A DNA stretch of 64,000 nt from Craterostigma plantagineum (Eukaryota > Streptophyta > Magnoliopsida > Lamiales > Linderniaceae): assembly GCA_027422505.1 (NCBI GenBank), contig JAPQWV010000002.1:23600501-23664500 (forward strand). Direction: 5' to 3'. Positions 1-10,157 of the stretch are shown piece after piece. The notes beneath the pieces were generated by a model that saw only the letters and a list, made by a program, of their open reading frames with translations, was not told the origin of the DNA and did no database searches. The position numbers and the translations under genes are program-made. How positions within the stretch are numbered: position 1 is the stretch's first letter; each line of letters starts with the position of its first letter.

Positions 1-36
1 AAGCTCCAAGATGGAAAAATTACTAGGATCGACTGA
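1..36 (+). CDS. 3' end of an MDKW-family small protein gene (copy A, partial)
   Basis: The window opens inside a coding region. The frame reads the last 11 residues (KLQDGKITRID) and a TGA stop, identical to the end of gene B at 4358-4393. The following 1.5 kb is also nearly identical to the DNA after gene B, so this is the tail of a duplicated copy whose body lies left of the window. Function is unknown. Whether the missing part is intact cannot be judged here. Confidence 0.7.
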   Translation, partial: KLQDGKITRID

Positions 37-1576
37 CGTGGATGAAAAAAAGTTTCCTATTATATTATTTCTTTTTATGCACTACTTAATTGATTGGAAG
101 TCTTACTCCAAATAGTTAATGATGTGTTCATTGTGAGTTGCATGCATCTAAGATAATAGTAGACTAACGACAAATGAAGTAGGTAGCTCAACACCAAACT
201 TTCTCTTCACAAACACCACAAACTTTCTCAAACACCACAAATGAGCATGTTTGGCTTTTGTATTGTTGATCTTTTCTTGCCTTTTCGGCATATTTTTTAT
301 AGCACACTTCCAATGAAAAATAATGTCATTTGCAGTGCAAAACTCAGCTCGTGGTAATTGATAATCATATAATGTTGGTCCAATTAAGTTGGTCATGTTG
401 TGTCCAGCCAATTCAAATTAGGGTAAGTCCAGTGGCACCCACTTTTTTCTATTCACCTTAATCAATATGTAGAGCATTAACTACTTACTAATTCTACATC
501 CTAAAAAAGAGTTTTAATGTTAATAATCTATGTAAAGTCAACAATAAATAAATACTTACCAATTCAAAAAGGGATTTTTAAAGTTAATAACTATTTAATT
601 TTATACTTTACTTTGAAAAAAATTTATTTAATTATAAATATTGCATAGTTGAAACATCAAAAAGGCAATAGACTATTATAAAGAATATATATTCAATTGA
701 AAAAGTATTTAGTTTTTAATTTCTTTAAAATACTATTTAATAGTATGATATATAAATCCAAGCCAATATTTAAACATTATTTGAAACGTGATTTTTATAT
801 ATTATAATAAGTAAAAGGAATATTTTAGTTTTTTAAACATATCGGATCCTGCAAAATCGGGGATTAATACTGATAAATTTTATAATAACAGTTAATATAA
901 AACTATAGGGATTATTAATATAGCGGTGTACAGTGAAAAATATTTAAATATCATAGCAATGTCCATTTGGATAACATAAATTAGCGAATATGTTTGAATA
1001 ATCAATGCAATTAATATTGTTAATTTCTGGAAAATAAATTGTTATTGTTTAATCATGTGATTAATTAATAAAAAATTTTGAAGTGTTTGGGATGTGTAGA
1101 AGGGGTGTGAATAGTATAACGCACGCCAATCCAATCTGACAAATCCTAAGGGCAGCGCAGACCCACTGATTTGCCAAGCCTATCGATAAGAAATTGATTT
1201 AACTCGTGCTAGCGCATACCAATTACCAGGCCAGATCTTATTAACATGCCCAAGAGTGGAATCATTAGGCCGACAACTATTAGGGCAGGGCAGGGCCCAA
1301 CTGCTTATTGTCCCCGTAGCCTTTTTATTAGGCCGACTCTCCCTCGGACATGCCTATTATTACAAGACAAAGTCACCCCTTCCGAGCCTAAGTTTATGCT
1401 CATACCAGCCCATTCAAAGGCCTCGAACTAATAAATAAGCCAACCTAATCTATCCAAAATAAGTCCAATATGAGCCGTTATAAAAGCAAGGCTCGTCGCA
1501 AAAGGTTTCGAGCAACGAGCTGGTTTTGACTACCAAGAAGTCTTTGCTCCTATCGCTCGCATCGAAACTATCAGAA
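1..1576 (+). repeat. Direct duplication, copy 1 (matches 4358-5932)
   Basis: This block matches 4358-5932 almost base for base, at an offset of about 4357. One A-run near 615 differs in length by a single base and there are only a few substitutions, for example at 1569. It covers the 3' end of gene A, about 1.2 kb of AT-rich sequence with no gene, and a copia reverse-transcriptase scrap. The match stops abruptly at about 1576, where a sequence related to 17633-18789 begins. Small ORFs within it look like chance. Confidence 0.9.
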
Positions 1577-1577
1577 G
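1476..1577 (+). pseudogene. Ty1/copia reverse-transcriptase fragment (copy 1)
   Basis: After an extra A at about 1484, the frame reads [20 protein letters not shown] and then APIARIETI, the N-terminal core of copia RVT_2. No LTR or other pol domain is next to it. The same scrap is at 5832-5935. Here it is cut at ATCAGAA by the junction to the 1.16-kb patch. It is an old non-functional relic. Confidence 0.85.
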
Positions 1578-2724
1578 GTCACTGAAGACCGGAATGCAGA
1601 TACCGGATATGCCACGGTGGACTAAGATTCAATTTCATCGCAAGAGCAGGCAAGTTGAAGACTTCTGACAAGCATTTAATTCAAGGCTGACAGCAAGAGC
1701 CAAGTTGAAGTCAAACTAAGCCAAATAAGGAATAAAGCAAAATGCACAGGGCAACTACTGCAAAGAATGGACGACCCAATTTGGGAAAAGTCATTAAAAG
1801 CTCTGTCTGGTACAAAGAACTGTCTCACAATGGCCTTCTACATCAACTACAACTATAAAAAGGAGAGTGGCAAAATGAAGAACGCACTTCACCGTCTTTG
1901 AAATCAAGGAACGAGAGAAATAGTTCAAATCCACAAGCGATTAAGCAAGAAGTGTTTAAGTGTTATCCTCGCTGCATTTTGACCGATTCAGTTAGTGACC
2001 GAGTTGTTCTCAAGTGACTATAAAAAGCTCTTGAAAGTAGACGGACTGTAAAAAGTTATCTAAGTGGTGTCTAGGAGTTTGAGTATAGCCGTGTGGGTTG
2101 TACTGTGTTAGTCTAGCTAAGAAGGTTGTGCAACAGGGATTGTGTACCAAGTCTTCTAGTGGTGCCTTCCTTGCGGGGAAGAAGGGGAGACATAGGAGAT
2201 TTTCGGCTCCGAACTTCCAGAAACAAGTTATTATCTTTCGCAAACACACACACAAATCACATCCCATATTCGGTCTTGGTTTAAAACTGACCGATTTGCT
2301 TCCGTACGAGTCACATACATAAATAGCAAGCATCGGTATCTAACCTTAACCGGTTAAGAATCGAAAAAGAGCGAGTGTTTATTCACCCCCTCTAAACACG
2401 TAACCAATCCTAAAAAGGTCCGTGTCATCTCGCCGCCGAGAATATCTTTAGAGGCACTGTCGATAAATGAAAAGAAGAGAAAGCCAATAAAAGTAAATAA
2501 AGGCATTATAATTGCTTATTGAAAGAGATCAATTTACAAAAGATATAACTATATATAATATATATAATGAAGTGATTGCTAATCATGCTATCATGATTAC
2601 AAAGCAGTGTTCAATTCTTATCATTGGGTAAATAAATTTCTTACAAAGATTGTGGTTGAAAAAGAAATGTTACCGTACCTTTCACCAACTGATGCAAGGC
2701 ATTAACAGACGAACTTCTAAACTG
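1568..2724 (+). repeat. 1.16-kb ectopic patch, copy of 17633-18789 (5'-truncated LTR plus gene-fragment flank)
   Basis: The sequence follows 17633-18789 with only a handful of differences, for example near 2131 and 2190. It contains most of a copia LTR (to about 2415) without that LTR's first 145 bp, then about 310 bp of the flanking gene fragment, ending at AAACTG. Because it includes non-LTR flank and begins inside the LTR, it did not arrive by ordinary retrotransposition. The left junction shares the word CTATCAGAA with the source. Minus-strand ORFs over the LTR are not considered genes. Confidence 0.85.
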
Positions 2725-2727
2725 AAG

Positions 2728-3150
2728 GCCTGGAAAATGAAGGCCTGCCCGCCTGCGGGGGTAGCGGGCCTGGCGGGCTTAGCCCGCCAATTTTCTAAAA
2801 AACAATTACAGTAAAATAATAAATAAAAAAAGGAAAAATGAGAAAAAAAGAATAAATAATAGATAAAAATAATAGAAAAATAGGAGAAATAAAAAAAATA
2901 AAGAATTCAACTAGTAAATATATCTAATTTAATTAACTTTTTTAATATTATTATGTTATTAAAAAACTAAAAAAATATCAAAATCAAGATAATCTATTTA
3001 TAAATCTTATTAATATAATTATATATATTATTTTTTGGCGGGGCTGCCCGCGGCCCGCAGGCCCCTACCTGCCAAAGCCCGCAGCCCGCGGGGCGAGAAA
3101 TTAACAGCCCGCCCCGTCAACGGGGCGGGGGAAGGGGCCCGCGGCTAAAA
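2728..3150. mobile_element. Candidate non-autonomous DNA element with GC-rich ends
   Basis: Two strongly GC-rich ends (2740-2790 and 3035-3142), built from GCCCGC and GCGGGC words and including the self-complementary stretch GCCCCGTCAACGGGGC, flank an AT-rich core of about 240 bp. This composition contrasts sharply with the surroundings and resembles non-autonomous plant DNA transposons. I could not find clean terminal inverted repeats or a target-site duplication, so the limits and class are uncertain. No coding capacity is seen. Confidence 0.4.
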
Positions 3151-3229
3151 GTGACACCTTCGAGTCTTATTTTTTCTTTCCTTCTGGATCCTGTTAAAAA
3201 ATTTTATTTTTCAATTTATTTTCTTTATT

Positions 3230-3835
3230 TTATTTTTTTTGTAACTGGCTTATTCTACATTTAAAAAATTGAAAACAAATATAATCTGGCCTCACCCTTA
3301 CTTTCCGTTCAAGAAAGGTCTATGAGATGAAAATATTGTCCTTCATGCTTATAAATATCAAACTTTCTCAGAGGGTTTACATAATTTTCGAGATCTCTCC
3401 CAATACTTTGCTTGTCCGCTTTTGAAGATCTTCTCCAGTCAGGTTCCGGTTGAATTATTTTATCCCTCTTTATCGCCCCTTAATAATATACATCTTAATT
3501 CATCGTATGTCACTTCAGATGAGTTGATCGTGTTGTAATTCCTATTACGCCTGTGATGATTTTTTTCTTATGCTTTAATTCGCTGTTTGATTGGCTAATA
3601 GTAATTAGTCCCTGGATATTAAAGTAGCAGCTACGATAACATAACATTCGGCATTGGTTCGAATTGGGATGTTTTTATTTTATTTGAAATTCGACGCAAT
3701 TCTTGTTCGTGAATGTAGTAAACCTAGGTATTAATATTATCGTTGTTGTTGTTGGTATACCGTGCATGAATAAACTTGGAAGCGTATATTTGTTGACTGA
3801 CGTATGGTTTTATATTGAAATTGAGGCAGATAATT
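3230..3835 (+). promoter_or_regulatory. Promoter, 5' leader and probable leader intron of gene B
   Basis: Three blocks here are also found at matching spacing before genes C (21900-22142) and D (61190-61420). They are a GGCTTATTCTAC-type block (3247-3258), an inverted-repeat motif CTTTCCGTTCAAGAAAG (3301-3317), and a TATA-like CTTATAAATATC (3349-3360). A similar pyrimidine-rich leader follows, with TTTGCTTGTCCGCTT near 3408. The start codon is preceded by GGCAG, which fits a 3' splice site and suggests an intron in the 5' leader. Splice sites are inferred, not tested. Confidence 0.55.
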
Positions 3836-4393
3836 ATGGATAAATGGGGCAAACTTCGAAGACTAGTTCCCTTGTACATTAAGAATGGATCTATGAAGAT
3901 CGGTTATTCCCTAGTTCAACTTGAGAGTTTGAGCCTCGAGGGATGCTTGAGACCAAAGATAACTATAGGCGGAGAAACCCTCGAAGTGCCAAAGGTTAAA
4001 TTCGAAGGGAAGTTTCATTTTCCTAAGGAAGACTATTTCAAGGGTAGTCATAATTATAATCCCAAAGCCTTTGAAGAAGCGGCGAAGAGGGTGACAAAGA
4101 GATTTGAAGAATGCAAGGGTTCGATCGACAGTGGGCTGAGAGGGCTCGGTCCACTTACTCGGGTCGAACTGATGGACATCAATGACTTGTATCTAATCAA
4201 ATGGATGAAGAACATGAAAAAGAGGAGTACGCACGAATTGGAGTTCAAGCTCGGCTCGAAAGTCGAAGAAGCAGACGTCCAAGAGATGCGTGATTGCATC
4301 ATACTCAATGGTATTGACGACGACGACGTCGATATACTGCAGAAAGATGCCGTTTTCAAGCTCCAAGATGGAAAAATTACTAGGATCGACTGA
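3836..4393 (+). CDS. MDKW-family small protein, gene B (185 aa, unknown function)
   Basis: Open frame of 185 codons from the ATG at 3836. An upstream in-frame ATG at 3815 is less likely, because paralogues C and D also begin at MDKW, directly after a probable splice acceptor. The protein has no signal peptide or membrane span. It begins MDKWGKLRRLVPLYIKNGSM. Shared family features follow: a charged helix-like segment RVTKRFEECKGSID, a core LRGLGPLTRVELMDINDLYL, an LELEF-like strand, an acidic motif EADVQEMRDCIILNGI, and a C-terminal ILQKDAVFKLQDGKI. I do not recognise the domain. The intact frame, conserved promoter and several paralogues argue for a real gene. Confidence 0.65.
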   Translation: MDKWGKLRRLVPLYIKNGSMKIGYSLVQLESLSLEGCLRPKITIGGETLEVPKVKFEGKFHFPKEDYFKGSHNYNPKAFEEAAKRVTKRFEECKGSIDSGLRGLGPLTRVELMDINDLYLIKWMKNMKKRSTHELEFKLGSKVEEADVQEMRDCIILNGIDDDDVDILQKDAVFKLQDGKITRID

Positions 4394-5932
4394 CGTGGAT
4401 GAAAAAAAGTTTCCTATTATATTATTTCTTTTTATGCACTACTTAATTGATTGGAAGTCTTACTCCAAATAGTTAATGATGTGTTCATTGTGAGTTGCAT
4501 GCATCTAAGATAATAGTAGACTAACGACAAATGAAGTAGGTAGCTCAACACCAAACTTTCTCTTCACAAACACCACAAACTTTCTCAAACACCACAAATG
4601 AGCATGTTTGGCTTTTGTATTGTTGATCTTTTCTTGCCTTTTCGGCATATTTTTTATAGCACACTTCCAATGAAAAATAATGTCATTTGCAGTGCAAAAC
4701 TCAGCTCGTGGTAATTGATAATCATATAATGTTGGTCCAATTAAGTTGGTCATGTTGTGTCCAGCCAATTCAAATTAGGGTAAGTCCAGTGGCACCCACT
4801 TTTTTCTATTCACCTTAATCAATATGTAGAGCATTAACTACTTACTAATTCTACATCCTAAAAAAGAGTTTTAATGTTAATAATCTATGTAAAGTCAACA
4901 ATAAATAAATACTTACCAATTCAAAAAGGGATTTTTAAAGTTAATAACTATTTAATTTTATACTTTACTTTGAAAAAATTTATTTAATTATAAATATTGC
5001 ATAGTTGAAACATCAAAAAGGCAATAGACTATTATAAAGAATATATATTCAATTGAAAAAGTATTTAGTTTTTAATTTCTTTAAAATACTATTTAATAGT
5101 ATGATATATAAATCCAAGCCAATATTTAAACATTATTTGAAACGTGATTTTTATATATTATAATAAGTAAAAGGAATATTTTAGTTTTTTAAACATATCG
5201 GATCCTGCAAAATCGGGGATTAATACTGATAAATTTTATAATAACAGTTAATATAAAACTATAGGGATTATTAATATAGCGGTGTACAGTGAAAAATATT
5301 TAAATATCATAGCAATGTCCATTTGGATAACATAAATTAGCGAATATGTTTGAATAATCAATGCAATTAATATTGTTAATTTCTGGAAAATAAATTGTTA
5401 TTGTTTAATCATGTGATTAATTAATAAAAAATTTTGAAGTGTTTGGGATGTGTAGAAGGGGTGTGAATAGTATAACGCACGCCAATCCAATCTGACAAAT
5501 CCTAAGGGCAGCGCAGACCCACTGATTTGCCAAGCCTATCGATAAGAAATTGATTTAACTCGTGCTAGCGCATACCAATTACCAGGCCAGATCTTATTAA
5601 CATGCCCAAGAGTGGAATCATTAGGCCGACAACTATTAGGGCAGGGCAGGGCCCAACTGCTTATTGTCCCCGTAGCCTTTTTATTAGGCCGACTCTCCCT
5701 CGGACATGCCTATTATTACAAGACAAAGTCACCCCTTCCGAGCCTAAGTTTATGCTCATACCAGCCCATTCAAAGGCCTCGAACTAATAAATAAGCCAAC
5801 CTAATCTATCCAAAATAAGTCCAATATGAGCCGTTATAAAAGCAAGGCTCGTCGCAAAAGGTTTCGAGCAACGAGCTGGTTTTGACTACCAAGAAGTCTT
5901 TGCTCCTATCGCTCGCATCGAAACCATCAGAA
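4358..5932 (+). repeat. Direct duplication, copy 2 (matches 1-1576)
   Basis: Near-identical partner of 1-1576. It starts in the last 12 codons of gene B and runs to the copia scrap at 5832-5935. Unlike copy 1, it continues into a PADRE-like exon. The 1.4 kb after the gene B stop holds no supported gene. An 87-codon minus-strand ORF (4505-4768) is present in both copies but has no other support. Confidence 0.9.
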
Positions 5933-5935
5933 CGA
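5832..5935 (+). pseudogene. Ty1/copia reverse-transcriptase fragment (copy 2)
   Basis: Same frame as at 1476-1577: YK, an extra base, then [20 protein letters not shown] and [11 protein letters not shown]. It abuts a host-like exon (5934-6200) with no LTR or target duplication, so it is the remnant of an old insertion or of a filler-repaired break. Confidence 0.85.
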
Positions 5936-6200
5936 TGACGAGGAGCTTCGTCCAGGACAGCTGTACTTCGCCCTGCCGTTGAGTCGGCTCCTGCGGCTGC
6001 TCGAAGCCGAGGAAATGGCTGCATTGGCGGTTAAGACAAGTTCGGCCCTGAGCAAAAGCAGCGATAAGAACTGCGTGTGCGGCGGCGGTGCGGCCTTGTT
6101 GTCCGGCGAGAAGAAGGCGATGGGTGATGGTGGTGGCGGCGGCGCTGGCGGTGATAGGAGGAGGAGGAGGAGAGGGAGGGGAGGGCGGCGGCGAGATTGA
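5934..6200 (+). pseudogene. 3' exon fragment of a PADRE/DUF4228-like gene
   Basis: The frame reads [20 protein letters not shown], then EAEEMAALAVKTSSAL and a Gly/Arg-rich tail (GGGGGAGG, then RRRRRR) to the TGA at 6198. The [19 protein letters not shown] and EMAALAVK pattern is typical of the C-terminal half of plant PADRE (DUF4228) proteins, which are short, stress-responsive and of unclear biochemical role. The N-terminal half (MGN/C start, glycine-rich loop) is absent. Upstream sequence is a copia scrap, so this is most likely a broken gene. Local GC content is far above the surroundings, which fits an old exon. An unannotated distant 5' exon cannot be excluded. Confidence 0.6.
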
Positions 6201-7213
6201 GTGCGATCCCCGAGTAATTAATTAAGGGTAGTTAAGGGAATTTGGTTAGGAGAATATATTTCTTTTTTTTGTAAATGATTTTAGTGTTTTGGCCTTTCTT
6301 TGGTCATTGGAGGATGAATTTAGTTACCAATTATTGCAAAACTAAAAAGGGGCCAAAAAGTAAGAGATAGTGGCTCGTTTCTTTATTTCCAATTTTGGCT
6401 GGTTTCTTTAAACCTATGAACTATGATATAAGATTTATTGCAAAAGATACATGGTTATGGTGGATATATTTCTAAGACAAACGATTGGATACAAAACTTA
6501 AGGTCTATTAGATTACGAAATCTTCAAAATTCAGAAATTGTGATAAGATGTTATCTTTTCACCTTGCTTTTAATTTCTTTCCAATATTAACTATGAATTT
6601 TTTATTATATTAAAAGTCGATCAAAATAATGCCAAATTCCTACCTTGGTGTATTTTGGGAGATGTCACGTACAAAAATTATTGTACTACCACACAAGCTG
6701 GGTTTTACAGCTGGAACCTCGTCATGCAATTATAGATTAATGGATTCGCGATCTATAATTTCTAGCAATTTTTTAAACATCTTTTTCTAGTATTATCATT
6801 GAAAAGTATAGGAGTGTCTGCAAACTATTTATCAACTATAAATGATATATTAATCATAGGTCAGTTGCCAATCTCATTGCTCTATGGGGTAACGCGTATC
6901 TATAAAAACAAATAAAAGATGAATTGTAATGTACAGAAATCAATAGACAGCAGTGCTGTCGTTGTCGGTTTATTTTAATTAAGCGTGCATGTATTATATT
7001 ATATTATACATATGGTATCAATATGTTATTTTTTCACAAATGTATGAAACAAAAATTATCATCATGCGTATTATCTGTTCAAATAGCTGCTATTAGTGGA
7101 GGCCGTAAAACCAGGTCGTACTAAACTAAGTGCGTGTTAAGTTAATTGTTTTCCAAAATCATCAAAAATTATGCCTAATAATTCGATTAATCATCCAATC
7201 TAATAACACCACC
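6201..7213. other. Intergenic, no gene seen
   Basis: AT-rich sequence after the PADRE-like fragment. I see no ORF with family features, no tRNA and no element ends. Part may be the former 3' untranslated region of the broken gene. Confidence 0.6.
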
Positions 7214-7221
7214 CCCAGGCC

Positions 7222-8026
7222 TAGGGCTGGGAAAAAATACCGAAATACCGAAATACCGTCCTTTTCGTATCGAATCGTATCGAAAATATCGAAAATTTTG
7301 GTATACCGAAGTTTTTGGTAAGGTATGATACCGTACCGAAAATTTTCGGTACGGTAATGGTATGAAAATTTTAAAAATAACGTATACCGAAATACCGAAA
7401 TACTAAATTTTTTTAATATATTTTATATATATATACACACCTATATATATTATATTATTTCAAAAAATATAAAATGAAAAATTAAGGATCTTCTCAAACT
7501 TATTTAGCCAATAAATTATTAACTTATACACAACTTTCTAACATTAGGCCCACCATATTTTACTTATGTAACTCAAGTAACGTTTAATTTTTGCCTTTTT
7601 TCATGATTTTGAAAGCGTGAAGATGCAATGCAATCTTCACTAATTTTTTAAGGTTATGTAAAGTTTTTTGTCTTACTAAGAGATTGGATAAAATATGTTG
7701 ATTATTTAAGGTTAAAAATCTTTTTATTTTGAAAATTTTGGTATTAATAATCTATCTTATTGGGGCCTAAGGAGTTTGAATTGATTAAAAATTCCAACAC
7801 ATCGAATTAACGAGTTACGAGACATGCATGGTAGAAACCCTCCGTGTGAATGGTATAGAAGGTATGATACCGATACCATACCGAAATTTCGGTATGATAC
7901 CGTATCGAAATTTAAGGTATACCAAAATTTTGGTATGGTATTGGTATGATTTTTTTGATATCGAAATTTCGGTACGGTATACGGTATCACAGTTTTGGTA
8001 CGGTATACTGTACGGAACCACCCCTA
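7222..8026. mobile_element. Non-autonomous hAT-type element, 805 bp, exact 8-bp TSD
   Basis: The element starts TAGGGCTGGG and ends ACCACCCCTA, with CCCAGGCC repeated directly on both sides (7214-7221 and 8027-8034), the 8-bp duplication expected for hAT. The interior has no transposase. Both ends are packed with GGTATACCGAAATACCG-like and GGTACGGTA words in both orientations, which form long imperfect inverted repeats (7235-7400 and 7850-8015). The TAGGGCTGGG/ACCACCCCTA ends resemble those of the hAT at 53941-57047. Short ORFs inside are chance. Confidence 0.88.
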
Positions 8027-8034
8027 CCCAGGCC

Positions 8035-8841
8035 CCACCTAGTTGAAGAAAATGCTATTTATTTTTGGGAGTCCCTTTAGTTAAAGAAAATGCTTTTGGG
8101 CTGGGCTGCAACTAAATATTGTTCAACGTAGGCTGAAAAATATTCGCTTTGGAAACTGCAAAAATAAATAAATATACAAAATAAGCCATGGGCACGAAGA
8201 ATCGAACAAGTGTGGCCTAATTCAAGATTGGGACCATCCAAGAAGTTATTGTTACCATAAATTTGATGTAATGATTTGATCCATTAGCTAACTTCTATGC
8301 ATAAAAGTTATTCATTTAATGCATACAATCTTTTGCAGTTGAAGGATTAAATTCGAAGAATTGAATGTATATCAACAGATTAAACAATCGTACGAATTGA
8401 ACATGACAAATATATTATGTACGTAGTATGTATGCAGCCTGACATAATTTTGAATATTGTTAATTAGGTAGCTTCGAATTGTTTGAGATATGGAAAGTAT
8501 CATATGAAATAAATGCCAATAGGATTTGTAAGCTACTATAATTAAAAAAAACGATTCGGACTCAAATCACTATTTTTCACAAGTGTTGATGATCATATAT
8601 TAATGGTAATGAAGTTCAACTATAAAATTTCAACTCAGACCCTTTAAGAAAAATCCTTACTAGCATCGACATTTTTTATGTTCTACATTCCAATCATTTA
8701 AGAAATCTAGCAAAAAAAAAAAGAAAACACATTTGAAACCCACAACACAATAACGTGAAAACCCTTATTTCAACCATGGTCATCACGTATATATATCTCA
8801 TGGTCGTGTACTATAGCTATATATCAACTATTTAACCACAA
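8035..8841. other. 3' flank of the BEL1-like gene
   Basis: About 800 bp between the hAT-type element and the homeodomain gene stop codon. It should hold the 3' untranslated region and terminator of that minus-strand gene. No ORF or repeat of note is seen. Confidence 0.5.
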
Positions 8842-9800
8842 TCACCATCCCCCAAATTCCCTGAGTGAGAAAGGAGTATTACAATTATCAATGTTGTTGT
8901 TATTACCTACCTTCATCTGTTTTGGCAAATTTCCCGCATGACGTAGCCCTAGGGTAAGCGATACGTCGCCAGAACTCGTCGCTCCAAACCTTATAAACCT
9001 ACCCCGATCATTCCCTTGAAATGACGCTTTCGCCCCTACTTCATCATCATAATGCGGTAATGAAGAGGATGATGCTACAGCGACGTTATTGCCGCTATTA
9101 ACAACTGCAATTAGCGAAGAAAGGTCGTCTTCTCGAGGATGAATAGCAGTAGTCCTTGCATTGGCCATAACAGGATCCATATCGCCATTTCTCGAAGTCT
9201 GTGAGTTGCTACTGCTGCTTAACTGGTCCCTCTCAAGCAGACTATTACAGTTGTTGTTGTTTTTGTTGTTTTTATTTTGATCGTCATAAGCAGATTCAGA
9301 AGCTGCAGCTCCTTCTTCTTTGGCTTCTTGTTGGTACATCTCTTCGACCATGGGTTTCCACAGGCGGACCCTAGCATTGATGAACCAATTTGACACCTAG
9401 AAAATTTATATTATTATTACATAGAGGAATTAACTCACAAATGTCATGCATTAATAAAGATTGTAGTGGCACAAATCATCATAATGTAGCTATGGATGTA
9501 TATTAGGGCAAGGAAGTTAAACATGGGTGTCACATTAGTGCAATAATGGGTCGATTGCTCAGTTGAGGAAAGTAATCTTCAAATGTAGTCAGAAAGTAGA
9601 AAGTATCGGAAATCGGATGATTAAGGTTAGGGATAGCTGTTTAGCTAAAAGGCTATAGGCATTTAGATAGATAGATAGATAGATTTCTTTCCTATAATAT
9701 TACTCTCTTTCCCATAGACCACGAACTAAGTACACCTAAAGCCAGATGACGAACAAGGTAAGTTTTTACCCGTTAAACTACATCATTAACTGCGTCGTAC

Positions 9801-9835
<35 letters not shown>

Positions 9836-10123
9836 AAGGCCTGCAAACTTTCGTGTGTCTTTCTCTCTCTATCTGTACTTTGTCCTTGTTCTTACAATCT
9901 AAGCAGCGGGTTTCTCTCTGATTCAGAATTTGTGTCTTCTGAAGTGAGAGAGAATACATAGGAAAGAAAAATACAAAAAGGTAGGGGACCCTAAAAACCC
10001 CAGTGTTTGGCTCTTCTTACACACTCCACTCACAATAAATAATCCCACGCAGAAAATCAACAGCATTTGCCCATATTTCTTAAGAAATTAAAAAAAAAAG
10101 GCATTTAAGTATTTATAAAACTA

Positions 10124-10157
<34 letters not shown>

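Noticed and set aside
148..411. 87-codon minus-strand ORF, repeated at 4505-4768
   Set aside because: It is identical in both places only because the whole block is a recent duplication. There is no recognisable domain, promoter or homologue in the window.
2010..2333. 107-codon minus-strand ORF, repeated at 18075-18398
   Set aside because: Lies entirely within copia LTR sequence and overlaps an opposite-strand ORF. Conserved through copying, not through coding constraint.
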